From: Candidatus Njordarchaeota archaeon
GTDB lineage: Archaea; Thermoproteota; JANJXX01; Panguiarchaeales; Panguiarchaeaceae
Length of the DNA stretch: 13,739 nt
Direction of reading: 5' to 3'
Assembly (NCBI GenBank): GCA_029855985.1
Contig: JAGSHR010000203.1
Location: forward strand, 1-13,739
Part shown: piece after piece, positions 1 to 5,685 of the stretch
Position numbering within the stretch: position 1 is the stretch's first letter
Layout of the letters: every line of letters begins with the position of its first letter
Program-made: the position numbers and the translations under genes
Notes under the pieces: model-generated
Database searches by the model: none
What the model was told of the DNA's origin: nothing
Seen by the model: only the letters and a program-made list of their open reading frames with translations

Positions 1-2
1 CC

Positions 3-92
3 GAAAAAGAGGGCTTAGCATACGAAATAGAAGAAAAACTGTCAACAATAGAGGGCGCCGAAGCAGAAGTAGTCTCAATAACCAGAATCTAA
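3..92 (+). CDS. ef1b: Translation elongation factor aEF-1 beta, C-terminal end (partial)
   Basis: This is an open frame that enters from the left edge and ends at TAA (90-92), giving 29 residues. The tail has a helix of the type EIEEKLSTIEG followed by a short strand ending in VVSITRI. This matches the C-terminal end of archaeal aEF-1 beta, the small alpha-beta sandwich protein that is the guanine-nucleotide exchange factor of aEF-1 alpha, where a helix ending in IEG is followed by a strand and a terminal R-I/L. The remainder lies outside the window, so the assignment rests on this short tail only. Another small ferredoxin-like-fold protein cannot be excluded. It is on the same strand as the SRP RNA downstream, but a TATA box in the gap argues that the two are transcribed separately. 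Confidence 0.6.
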   Translation, partial: EKEGLAYEIEEKLSTIEGAEAEVVSITRI

Positions 93-130
93 AAAGAAAC
101 CAAATTTTAATTTCTTTATTTCCCAAATAC

Positions 131-140
131 ATTATATAAT
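131..140 (+). promoter_or_regulatory. TATA box of the SRP RNA gene
   Basis: ATTATATAAT is centred about 22 bases before the first base of SRP RNA helix 1 (G157). This is close to the TATA-to-start distance normal for archaeal promoters. The flanking A-rich leader contains no other good candidate. Confidence 0.65.
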
Positions 141-156
141 AAAGAAGAATGAGAAA

Positions 157-500
157 GGCACGGGATAGGGTGAGGGGCTGGGGGTCCCTCCCGCGGCAAT
201 AAGCCGCGGCCGGAAATCCTCCAGATGCCGGACCCGAACACCCCCGGGAAGGAGCCGATTGGGCCAGCCCGGGCCGGAATCGAAGCGATGAACTCCCGAG
301 CACCGAGGGTCGCGGTACGCCTAGAGAACTCTCTCGGAGGGGGGAGTTCTCTAGGCCCGCTTATGCGGCGGCGGAACGACGATGCCCGGAAGGGAGTAAG
401 TCATAGCCGGTACCGTGGCGCTTCGGTGTAATCGGGGGCTAGCCTAGGTTCCGGATAAGGGCTGGTGCCGTCGGCTCTGGAACGGGGGGTGCCCGTGCCC
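157..500 (+). ncRNA. ffs: Signal recognition particle RNA (archaeal 7S RNA)
   Basis: This is the RNA scaffold of SRP, which binds SRP19 and SRP54 and targets nascent membrane and secreted proteins to SecY. Helix 1 closes the molecule: GGCACGGG (157-164) pairs perfectly with CCCGTGCC (492-499). The Alu region has a helix 4 hairpin GCGGC-AATAA-GCCGC, followed by CCGGAAA and GATGCCGG blocks typical of archaeal SRP RNA. Helix 5 strands pair in several perfect blocks, for example CCAGCCC with GGGCTGG, CCGGAA with TTCCGG, and GGTAC (314-318) with GTACC (410-414). Helix 6 (319-356) is a 17 bp hairpin with a GGAG tetraloop (336-339), fitting the GNAR loop recognised by SRP19. Helix 8 (about 357-409) has the GGAA tetraloop (388-391) but an atypical internal loop (see findings). 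The ends are set from helix 1 and could be off by a few bases. Confidence 0.93.
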
Positions 501-533
501 TCAAATTTCTAGTTTTGGTACTGGTTGTTTTTG
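501..533 (+). terminator. Possible T-rich terminator behind the SRP RNA
   Basis: Immediately after helix 1 the plus strand becomes T-rich, with TTT, TTTT and TTTTT tracts up to base 533. This would suit archaeal T-tract termination, but the tracts are short and run directly into the start of the next gene. Read-through into that gene is therefore equally possible. Confidence 0.35.
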
Positions 534-1136
534 ATGTCAAGTGATGACCCTTTTAGCAGGATTCTTGGCAGTTTCGAGGTCAGTGGTAAAAAGCACTATA
601 AGATTTATTTTATTGTTGATCAAGAGTTGTTTGACAAATTGGTTTATTTGACGGATATCTTTGGTGGAATAGATGAAGCGCTTGAAAAGGCTGTTAATAT
701 TGCGATAGAGCAGGTTTCCGGGGTTTTACCTAGTGAAAAAGAGAAAGTGGAGGGTAAATTAACGGAGAAGGAGATTTCTGAGTTAAAGGATATGATTAAG
801 AGGCTTGAAGCAAGAATAAGAGACATTGTTTCTAGTATGCTTTCTTCCGCGACACCTATTGTTCAAACCGTTGAGACTCCTACTAGTGCTCGTAGGGGAA
901 AGAGGAGAGCTAATATTGATTTGGAGGATATTCCTGACCTTGTGGAAGCGGAAGAATCCGAATCGGAGAGTGTCGAGGAGACCGGCCCCTCTTTATCTTT
1001 AGAAGACGCGATAGCTCAAGCAATTGTTGTCGCTATAGATGAGGAATTAAGTAATGTTCTTTCCGTTGATGAGGGCGGAGAATCAAGCACAGAATCATCT
1101 GAAGGTAGTAGCAAAAACGATAGTGATCAAAAATAA
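534..1136 (+). CDS. Unrecognised protein with possible ribbon-helix-helix N-terminus and acidic tail
   Basis: I do not recognise this 200-residue protein. It starts best at ATG 534; in-frame TTG codons at 525 and 531 lie in the T-rich SRP RNA tail. Residues about 20-62 read as one strand (YKIYFIV) and two helices, the order expected of a ribbon-helix-helix DNA-binding fold; this is a pattern match by eye. Residues about 67-101 form a charged amphipathic helix, possibly a coiled coil. A basic patch (RRGKRR, 120-125) follows, then a low-complexity acidic and serine-rich region with a second short helix at about 154-176 (LEDAIAQAIVVAIDEEL). No signal peptide or membrane segment is visible. The gene starts about 33 bases after the SRP RNA and may be read from its promoter. 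It ends 13 bases before the stop of the convergent fau-1. A regulator or chromatin-like protein is conceivable but unproven. Confidence 0.8.
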   Translation: MSSDDPFSRILGSFEVSGKKHYKIYFIVDQELFDKLVYLTDIFGGIDEALEKAVNIAIEQVSGVLPSEKEKVEGKLTEKEISELKDMIKRLEARIRDIVSSMLSSATPIVQTVETPTSARRGKRRANIDLEDIPDLVEAEESESESVEETGPSLSLEDAIAQAIVVAIDEELSNVLSVDEGGESSTESSEGSSKNDSDQK

Positions 1137-1149
1137 AAATGATAGTTTT

Positions 1150-2706
1150 TTACATGAATTCCTCTTCAAATTCATCTTCTTCCTCTTCTTCTGCAAGAGA
1201 TTCTTTTACCTCGCTGCAGAGATCCATTATCTCTTGTATTCCCGTAGTAGATAGCCATTCCTTGTATTCTTCGGCTTTTTCCATGACTTTATTAAAAAGT
1301 TTCTCTGAGATGTTCTTATTTTCCTTGAATTCTTTTAGTTTTTGGGTGTCAAGTACTTTTATTTCCCCGTTTACGTTTACGACAACATCTACTTCTAAGT
1401 CAATGTATCTGAGGTGGTGACCGTAAGCTTCTATGGGTGTATTTATGTTCACATAGATTCCCTTTAATTTGTCATTGACATCGTAGTATACAGTGACCAA
1501 TTTCTCATCTTCTATTTTCGCTATTGTTATTCCATAGTCCCCAACTTCTTTTGGTGCGTCAATGCCATCATAGTAGCCTCCTGGTTTAAACCTTCTAAAC
1601 ATTGCTAATAGTGGTTGATTACTGTCTCCATTCTTTATGTAAGCTAGTCTGGCTGGTCCCAATATTATTTCTCTCCCAGATATCTTTATGTGGTGGATTT
1701 TTATTAGGTCCCCGATTTTTGGGAAACGGGTCTTTTTAACGTACTCGAGGATACCCTCATTGAGCACATTGATCTCAACCTTGTTAGCTAAGACTTTCTC
1801 CGCGAAGTCCACGATTTCGGTTAGCGAGTTGGAGTATGATTTTAGCCAGTGGTGACCGTTAACAGTTGGTATTACTTCTGCCCTTATTTTATCAAGCTTT
1901 TTCTTTGCACTTAATGGAAATTCGATTTCAAGATTGTCTAACCCTTCTCTTAGCTTTGTTAGTGCAGGAGCCTTTAACGCGTACTCACCCATCTTATTAG
2001 CTTCCTCTAAAAGTCTATCAATCTCCTCTTTTAACTCATCCATATCTGCATAGATTGCACTAGTCCTCCATATTATTCCCCAACCATCTGGCCTAATTAT
2101 TTGCCCTATTTCTAGCAGTTTTGAACGAATTGGGCCCTTGATCTTATGCGAGATTCTAACTGTTTCCTCAGGGATTAATACTGCTATGTCTCCTGGAACG
2201 CTAACTTTCGTGGAGAGAAGGGGGTATCCGTGGTTGCTTCGAGTTTTTTTGACTTCAACTAAGATAGTATCACCTATAGCGAAACTTCTGCCTTCGAGTT
2301 CGTTTTCTGGGAGATACCCCTCCATGTTTGGTGTCAGTTTCACTATGTAACCTCCCCATGGTGCAGGCCTATAGATTACCCCCTTGTATATTGAGCCTAT
2401 CTGAAATTTTTCGTATCTTATGGCTATATCCTCTAATGTTTCGAAGAAGAGTTTAACTATGGCATCTTTAAATTTTGGAAAGGTTTCAATGAGCACTCCT
2501 TGTTTATTCTCTAGGTCCTTAATGTCAATGTGTGGGGATAATATCTTGTTTTCGAGATTGAATCTCTCCATTATTTCTTGGCTGGGCTGAACAATTTCAT
2601 AACCGTTGTCCAAAAAAATTTTCGTTAGGGCTGTTGAATAAATTCCTCTAATCCTTACATAGGGTTTTTCCGCTTCTCTAGTCAATATTTTCAATGGTTC
2701 TTCCAA
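1150..2706 (-). CDS. fau-1: FAU-1-type ribonuclease / AU-binding protein (RNase E/G-like plus DUF402)
   Basis: This is an archaeal RNase E/G-related protein. Characterised FAU-1 binds AU-rich RNA and takes part in 5S rRNA precursor processing. An S1-like RNA-binding barrel lies at about residues 103-152. It is followed by an RNase E/G-like stretch with GWGIIWRTSA (208-217), resembling the conserved IVRT motif of RNase E/G. The C-terminal DUF402 domain occupies about 365-490, with YYD (407-409), GIYVNINTP (416-424) and RYIDLEVDVV (433-442). The last 14 residues are almost all Glu/Asp. At 518 residues it is somewhat longer than the roughly 470 usual for the family. The start is TTG, chosen because the sense sequence GGTGA-CGTAA-TTG gives a Shine-Dalgarno motif at good spacing. 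It lies downstream of tfe and the C/D sRNA on the same strand, and no clear TATA box of its own is visible. Confidence 0.92.
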   Translation of the reverse strand: MEEPLKILTREAEKPYVRIRGIYSTALTKIFLDNGYEIVQPSQEIMERFNLENKILSPHIDIKDLENKQGVLIETFPKFKDAIVKLFFETLEDIAIRYEKFQIGSIYKGVIYRPAPWGGYIVKLTPNMEGYLPENELEGRSFAIGDTILVEVKKTRSNHGYPLLSTKVSVPGDIAVLIPEETVRISHKIKGPIRSKLLEIGQIIRPDGWGIIWRTSAIYADMDELKEEIDRLLEEANKMGEYALKAPALTKLREGLDNLEIEFPLSAKKKLDKIRAEVIPTVNGHHWLKSYSNSLTEIVDFAEKVLANKVEINVLNEGILEYVKKTRFPKIGDLIKIHHIKISGREIILGPARLAYIKNGDSNQPLLAMFRRFKPGGYYDGIDAPKEVGDYGITIAKIEDEKLVTVYYDVNDKLKGIYVNINTPIEAYGHHLRYIDLEVDVVVNVNGEIKVLDTQKLKEFKENKNISEKLFNKVMEKAEEYKEWLSTTGIQEIMDLCSEVKESLAEEEEEDEFEEEFM

Positions 2707-2776
2707 TTACGTCACCTAACCAAAGTAATCAACAATAATTGCAATCCCCTCTAATGCCCAGTGTCTCAAAAATTTG

Positions 2777-2838
2777 TCGGTCAGTGCGTCGCAAGCTAAT
2801 CATGTATTTCATTCTGGGGCTAGGCTTCATCATCCCGA
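2777..2838 (-). ncRNA. C/D box small RNA (2'-O-methylation guide)
   Basis: Read on the minus strand, this 62-base element has all parts of an archaeal C/D guide RNA. In order they are: terminal stem TCGG (2835-2838) pairing with CCGA (2777-2780); box C ATGATGA (2827-2833); a 14-base guide (2813-2826); box D' ATGA (2809-2812), degenerate; a 5-base spacer; box C' ATGATTA (2797-2803); a 12-base guide (2785-2796); and box D CTGA (2781-2784). Archaeal C/D sRNAs are normally about 50-65 nt with guides of about 12 nt and C'/D' spacers of about 3-9 nt, so the geometry fits. Such RNAs assemble with L7Ae, Nop5 and fibrillarin. It begins 12 bases after the tfe stop, so it may be released from the tfe-fau-1 transcript. 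The D guide would methylate a U in the target TGCG-T-CGCAAGC (fifth base from box D). Targets cannot be verified within this window. Confidence 0.8.
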
Positions 2839-2850
2839 ACGTGTGAAACT

Positions 2851-3375
2851 TTACTTTAAACTTTTATACCTGTCAATCAATTTCTGCAACAATTTTTCAA
2901 GATTCTTTGGTCTCTCTAGCGGGAATAATTCTGACCCGCAAACCTTGCACTTGAAATCGTTTGCTTCGGCTTCATCCCGCGTATATGTTATGTGGCACTC
3001 CTGACAATAGTAAAAATTCTCGTTATTTAACTCTTCATAGTATTTCTTCAAATTTATTATTGACTCCTTTAATCTATCCTTGAAAAACCTCTTAACTGCT
3101 AATGGTTCAATGTGCCAATAATAGTTTATCCAACCCGTATTTTTCTGTCGCTCTTTAATCAACGTAAGCAAGCCAAGGTTTTGAAGTGTAATCAAAATAT
3201 TCCTAACTGTCGTTATAGGTATCCCTGTTATCTCCGAAAGTTGCTCATCAGTTAAGTTTCCTTGGTTCAAGAGAGCTATTGCGATTTGGAATCCTCCATC
3301 GCCCACGAGTCTATCCACGAGATATATAAAGGTTCTTCTAAGGAAGTTTAGGTTTTCCTCGTCGTTTAGATCCAA
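2851..3375 (-). CDS. tfe: Transcription factor E, alpha subunit (TFE / TFIIE-alpha homologue)
   Basis: TFE helps archaeal RNA polymerase open the promoter together with TBP and TFB. The N-terminal half (about residues 5-95) is a winged helix of the TFE/TFIIE-alpha type: LVGDGGFQIAIALL, then ITGIPITTVRNILITLQNLGLL, and a wing containing TGWINYYW. After a long linker helix, a zinc ribbon is formed by C124-x2-C127 and C143-x2-C146. A charged helix ends the protein. The 174 residues are normal for archaeal TFE-alpha. The start is TTG (3375), supported by GGTGA 7 bases upstream on the coding strand. It is first in the minus-strand series tfe - sRNA - fau-1 and is divergent from the small gene at 3541. 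Candidate TATA elements lie in the AT-rich gap at 3425-3465. No TFE-beta gene is in the window. Confidence 0.95.
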   Translation of the reverse strand: MDLNDEENLNFLRRTFIYLVDRLVGDGGFQIAIALLNQGNLTDEQLSEITGIPITTVRNILITLQNLGLLTLIKERQKNTGWINYYWHIEPLAVKRFFKDRLKESIINLKKYYEELNNENFYYCQECHITYTRDEAEANDFKCKVCGSELFPLERPKNLEKLLQKLIDRYKSLK

Positions 3376-3424
3376 TTCAATGTCACCTTTTGATAGATCA
3401 ACTTTCTCAAGACACCAAAATTAA

Positions 3425-3465
3425 TTTTATTAAATCAAATTAGAAGCCATCAATTTTTTATATAA
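3425..3465. promoter_or_regulatory. AT-rich promoter region between divergent tfe and the 3541 gene
   Basis: Two TATA-like elements readable for tfe on the minus strand lie here: TTTAATAAAA around 3425-3434 and TTATATAAAA around 3456-3465. The second is a nearly symmetric A/T block and could also serve the plus strand. Which one is used cannot be decided by eye. Confidence 0.4.
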
Positions 3466-3495
3466 TTTTCCATAACAATTGAAATAGAACCAAAG

Positions 3496-3505
3496 TTAAT
3501 ATAAA
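3496..3505 (+). promoter_or_regulatory. TATA box of the small gene at 3541
   Basis: TTAATATAAA is centred about 40 bases before the ATG. With the usual TATA-to-start distance this gives a short leader holding the Shine-Dalgarno motif GGTG (3529-3532), 8 bases before ATG 3541. Confidence 0.5.
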
Positions 3506-3540
3506 TGTGAACTTAAGTAAATTCTTATGGTGTTTTTAAA

Positions 3541-3849
3541 ATGTCAGATGAAATTGCCTCCCCAGAAGAAATCATTAATAGCCTAAAAGAAGCCCTCGAT
3601 AAAACAGGTATTATTATCCAAACACCCTATTACGTGTTTGCACTATACGAAGTTGAACCAGGACTCTGGAAACAAGTTCAATACGTTTTTGAGGACAAGG
3701 AAGGCTTCATTGAAACTGTTAATGAGCGAAAAGCATTGCTATACTTAATTGAAGAGGTTAGTAAAAGCCTAATAAACCTCAATAAAGGCGATTGGACAGT
3801 TATACTGTCCCCAAACGAGCTTGAGGATGTTCTACAAAAGATAGGTTAA
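3541..3849 (+). CDS. Small unrecognised protein, 102 residues
   Basis: I do not recognise this protein. The ATG is supported by GGTG 8 bases upstream and a TATA-like box, so it is very likely a real, monocistronic gene. The predicted layout is an N-terminal helix (about residues 7-22), two strands rich in aromatic residues (YYVFALYEVE, 30-39, and WKQVQYVFE, 43-51), a helix (about 54-75) and a C-terminal strand plus helix (about 83-101). It is soluble, has no cysteine, and shows no signal peptide, membrane segment or obvious catalytic motif. A compact alpha/beta fold, perhaps a subunit or adaptor, is all the sequence suggests. Its place divergent from tfe and upstream of secY gives no firm clue. 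A T7 run (3864-3870) follows. Confidence 0.8.
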   Translation: MSDEIASPEEIINSLKEALDKTGIIIQTPYYVFALYEVEPGLWKQVQYVFEDKEGFIETVNERKALLYLIEEVSKSLINLNKGDWTVILSPNELEDVLQKIG

Positions 3850-3863
3850 GACAGTTAAATTCG

Positions 3864-3870
3864 TTTTTTT
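3864..3870 (+). terminator. T-tract terminator of the 3541 gene
   Basis: A run of seven T lies 15 bases behind the stop codon with no hairpin before it, as expected for archaeal termination. The gap from here to secY (about 180 bases) is AT-rich with possible TATA elements (for example CTATAAATG near 3908) but no other feature that I can support. Confidence 0.45.
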
Positions 3871-4049
3871 CATTTAATCTACTTATTCTCGAGAACCCTG
3901 CTTTCTACTATAAATGTTTATCTCTTTGAATAGGTTAATCTTTAATTTTAGAAAGTAGTTTGATTTAAGAAGAAAGCAAAATAGTAAAGATACAATAATG
4001 TTATTGAATATAGTGTTTCAGGTTACTATTTACAAACCGAGGGAATACG

Positions 4050-5462
4050 ATGCCATCATTATTCCTAAGATTAGTTGCGCCAGTAGCAAAAATTCTTCCA
4101 AGTATAAAAAAGCCTGAGAGGGAGCCTGGTTTCAAAGCCAAGTTATTCTGGACGGGAATGGCCGTACTGATTTATCTAGTTATGACAAACGTGCCAATAT
4201 ACGGAATAGAGAGAGGTGCGGGAGTAGACATATTTTGGACACTAAGAGTAATATTAGCTTCGAGTAGAGGTACACTTGCTGAGCTTGGTATAGGTCCTAT
4301 TGTAACTGGTGGTTTAATCCTTGAGATCCTTGTCGGTAGCAAAATGATCAACGTTGATTTAACTAACCCCGATGATAGACAACTCTTTAATCAAGCATCA
4401 AAAGCTATGGCTATAATAATGACTGTTTTTGAATCCTCTGTGTACGTGTTTGGCGGTGCTTATGGGAAATTGAACATGTTTACCGCAACATTTGTCATCT
4501 TGCAGTTGATTGTAGCGGGAATAATGATAATAATGCTGGATGAACTTGTTCAAAAGGGTTGGGGTTTTGGCTCTGGGATTTCTCTGTTCATTGTAGCGGG
4601 TGTGGCAAGCAGGATGGTATGGGCTCTTTTTTCGCCTGTGATGGATAGAGACGGGTACTTCCATGGGATAATTCCAGCATTGTTCCAAGCACTATTAGGT
4701 GGGGGTTCAGTTAGTGACCTGATCGTTAGATATGGCCTACCTGATCTAATCGGTTTGACAACAACTATCGGGATGATAATAATAATTATCTACTTTGAAA
4801 CAATGAAGATAGAGATCCCAGTTGAACATAAGCTTCATAGATTTAGGTTCAGGTATCCCTTAAAATTCATGTTCTCCTCGAATGTTCCAGTTATTCTTGC
4901 GGGAGCTCTCTTTGCTAACATCATGTTCTTCTCGCAAATGTTGTGGAACAGGTATTATGGAAACTTTTTCGTGTCCTTGCTGGGGAGCTGGATAGTGGAG
5001 AATGGAAGGCCAATTCCCACAGGGGGCTTAGCTTACTTTGTGGTTCCGCCAAACGGTATACTTCATAGTATTGAGAATCCATATCAAGCAATAGGGTATC
5101 TCTTGATATTAGTTGTGTCGTGTTACTATTTTGCATTAACTTGGGTTGAAATCGCGGGTATAGGTCCAGAAAAAATAGCTGAACAATTAATGTCTTCGGG
5201 ATTGGGCATTCCAGGTTTGAGGAGAACAAAGAGGGTAATAACTGATTATTTAAGACCTTATGTTAATGTAGCAGCTGGTTTTAGTGGGATACTGATTGGG
5301 CTCATTGCGGGTATCGCGGACATATTTGGAGCGTACGCGTCTGGTTCGGGATTGTTGCTAGCGGTTTCTATTTTGAATAGTCTATACGAAGAAGTCGCCA
5401 GAAAATATGCGGAAGAAATGAGTGCACCGCTGAGAAAATTCTTAATTGGTAAGATAGGCTAG
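4050..5462 (+). CDS. secY: Protein translocase subunit SecY
   Basis: SecY is the pore subunit of the Sec translocon in the cytoplasmic membrane. It receives ribosome-SRP complexes and passes or inserts polypeptides. The protein begins with an amphipathic helix, then TM1 (about residues 31-49), and shows ten hydrophobic segments in all. The plug/TM2 region contains ELGIGPIVTGGLILEIL (78-94), followed by a conserved cytoplasmic stretch NVDLTNPDDRQLF (101-113). Another family block is FETMKIEIPVEHKLHRFR (249-266) with RYPLKFMFSSNVPVIL (268-283) after it. At 470 residues it is close to crenarchaeal SecY and longer than the methanococcal form. ATG 4050 has GAGGG 6 bases upstream. The gene is alone here, not within a ribosomal protein operon, with T-rich sequence on both sides. 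SecE and SecG are not in the window. Confidence 0.97.
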   Translation: MPSLFLRLVAPVAKILPSIKKPEREPGFKAKLFWTGMAVLIYLVMTNVPIYGIERGAGVDIFWTLRVILASSRGTLAELGIGPIVTGGLILEILVGSKMINVDLTNPDDRQLFNQASKAMAIIMTVFESSVYVFGGAYGKLNMFTATFVILQLIVAGIMIIMLDELVQKGWGFGSGISLFIVAGVASRMVWALFSPVMDRDGYFHGIIPALFQALLGGGSVSDLIVRYGLPDLIGLTTTIGMIIIIIYFETMKIEIPVEHKLHRFRFRYPLKFMFSSNVPVILAGALFANIMFFSQMLWNRYYGNFFVSLLGSWIVENGRPIPTGGLAYFVVPPNGILHSIENPYQAIGYLLILVVSCYYFALTWVEIAGIGPEKIAEQLMSSGLGIPGLRRTKRVITDYLRPYVNVAAGFSGILIGLIAGIADIFGAYASGSGLLLAVSILNSLYEEVARKYAEEMSAPLRKFLIGKIG

Positions 5463-5483
5463 CCCAGAATTGAATTTAAATAG

Positions 5484-5489
5484 TTTTTT
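5484..5489 (+). terminator. T-tract behind secY
   Basis: T6 lies 21 bases after the secY stop, followed by further T-rich sequence. The gap 5463-5685 is strongly AT-rich and holds no gene that I can see. Confidence 0.4.
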
Positions 5490-5621
5490 ACAATATTTTC
5501 CTCCTCTTTACAATGCTTTTTAAACGTTTTCTTTTTCCAATTGTGTATTATTTAAGATTTAAGTAAAGTTTCTTGATATATTCTAGTTTAAGAAATTCGA
5601 CAATATTACATAGCAATTAAC

Positions 5622-5637
5622 TTGATATTATTATCAA
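5622..5637 (+). repeat. Short inverted repeat upstream of the pseudo-transglutaminase operon
   Basis: TTGATA (5622-5627) and TATCAA (5632-5637) form a perfect 6-base inverted repeat with a 4-base spacer, about 50 bases before the chosen start of the next gene. It has the size of a dimeric regulator site, but in such AT-rich DNA it may be chance. Confidence 0.25.
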
Positions 5638-5685
5638 CTAAGAAATTTTTGAATTGTAATTAGGTTTTAATTTTAGGTGCTATTA

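Noticed and set aside
418..429. GCGC-TTCG-GTGT as a separate UUCG-capped hairpin
   Set aside because: These bases pair better with 302-306 in helix 5 (ACCGA with TTCGGT), which continues the neighbouring GGTAC/GTACC block.
225..431. 68-codon reading frame on the plus strand
   Set aside because: It lies wholly within the SRP RNA, crosses helices 5, 6 and 8, and has no Shine-Dalgarno site; the RNA structure explains the sequence.
155..505. RNase P RNA instead of SRP RNA
   Set aside because: The conserved RNase P blocks (GAGGAAAGTCC and ACAGAA types) are absent, while the SRP helix 1 closure, GNAR loop and GGAA loop are all present.
1139..2350. Plus-strand frames opposite fau-1 (1139-1420 and 2138-2350)
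   Set aside because: They are antisense to well-conserved parts of FAU-1, low in complexity, and have no convincing ribosome sites.
2774..3004. 76-codon plus-strand frame over the tfe-fau-1 spacer
   Set aside because: It is antisense to the C/D sRNA and the zinc-ribbon end of tfe, has no family resemblance and no good start context.
4398..5229. Minus-strand frames opposite secY (4398-4688 and 4921-5229)
   Set aside because: They are shadows of a strongly conserved SecY coding sequence.
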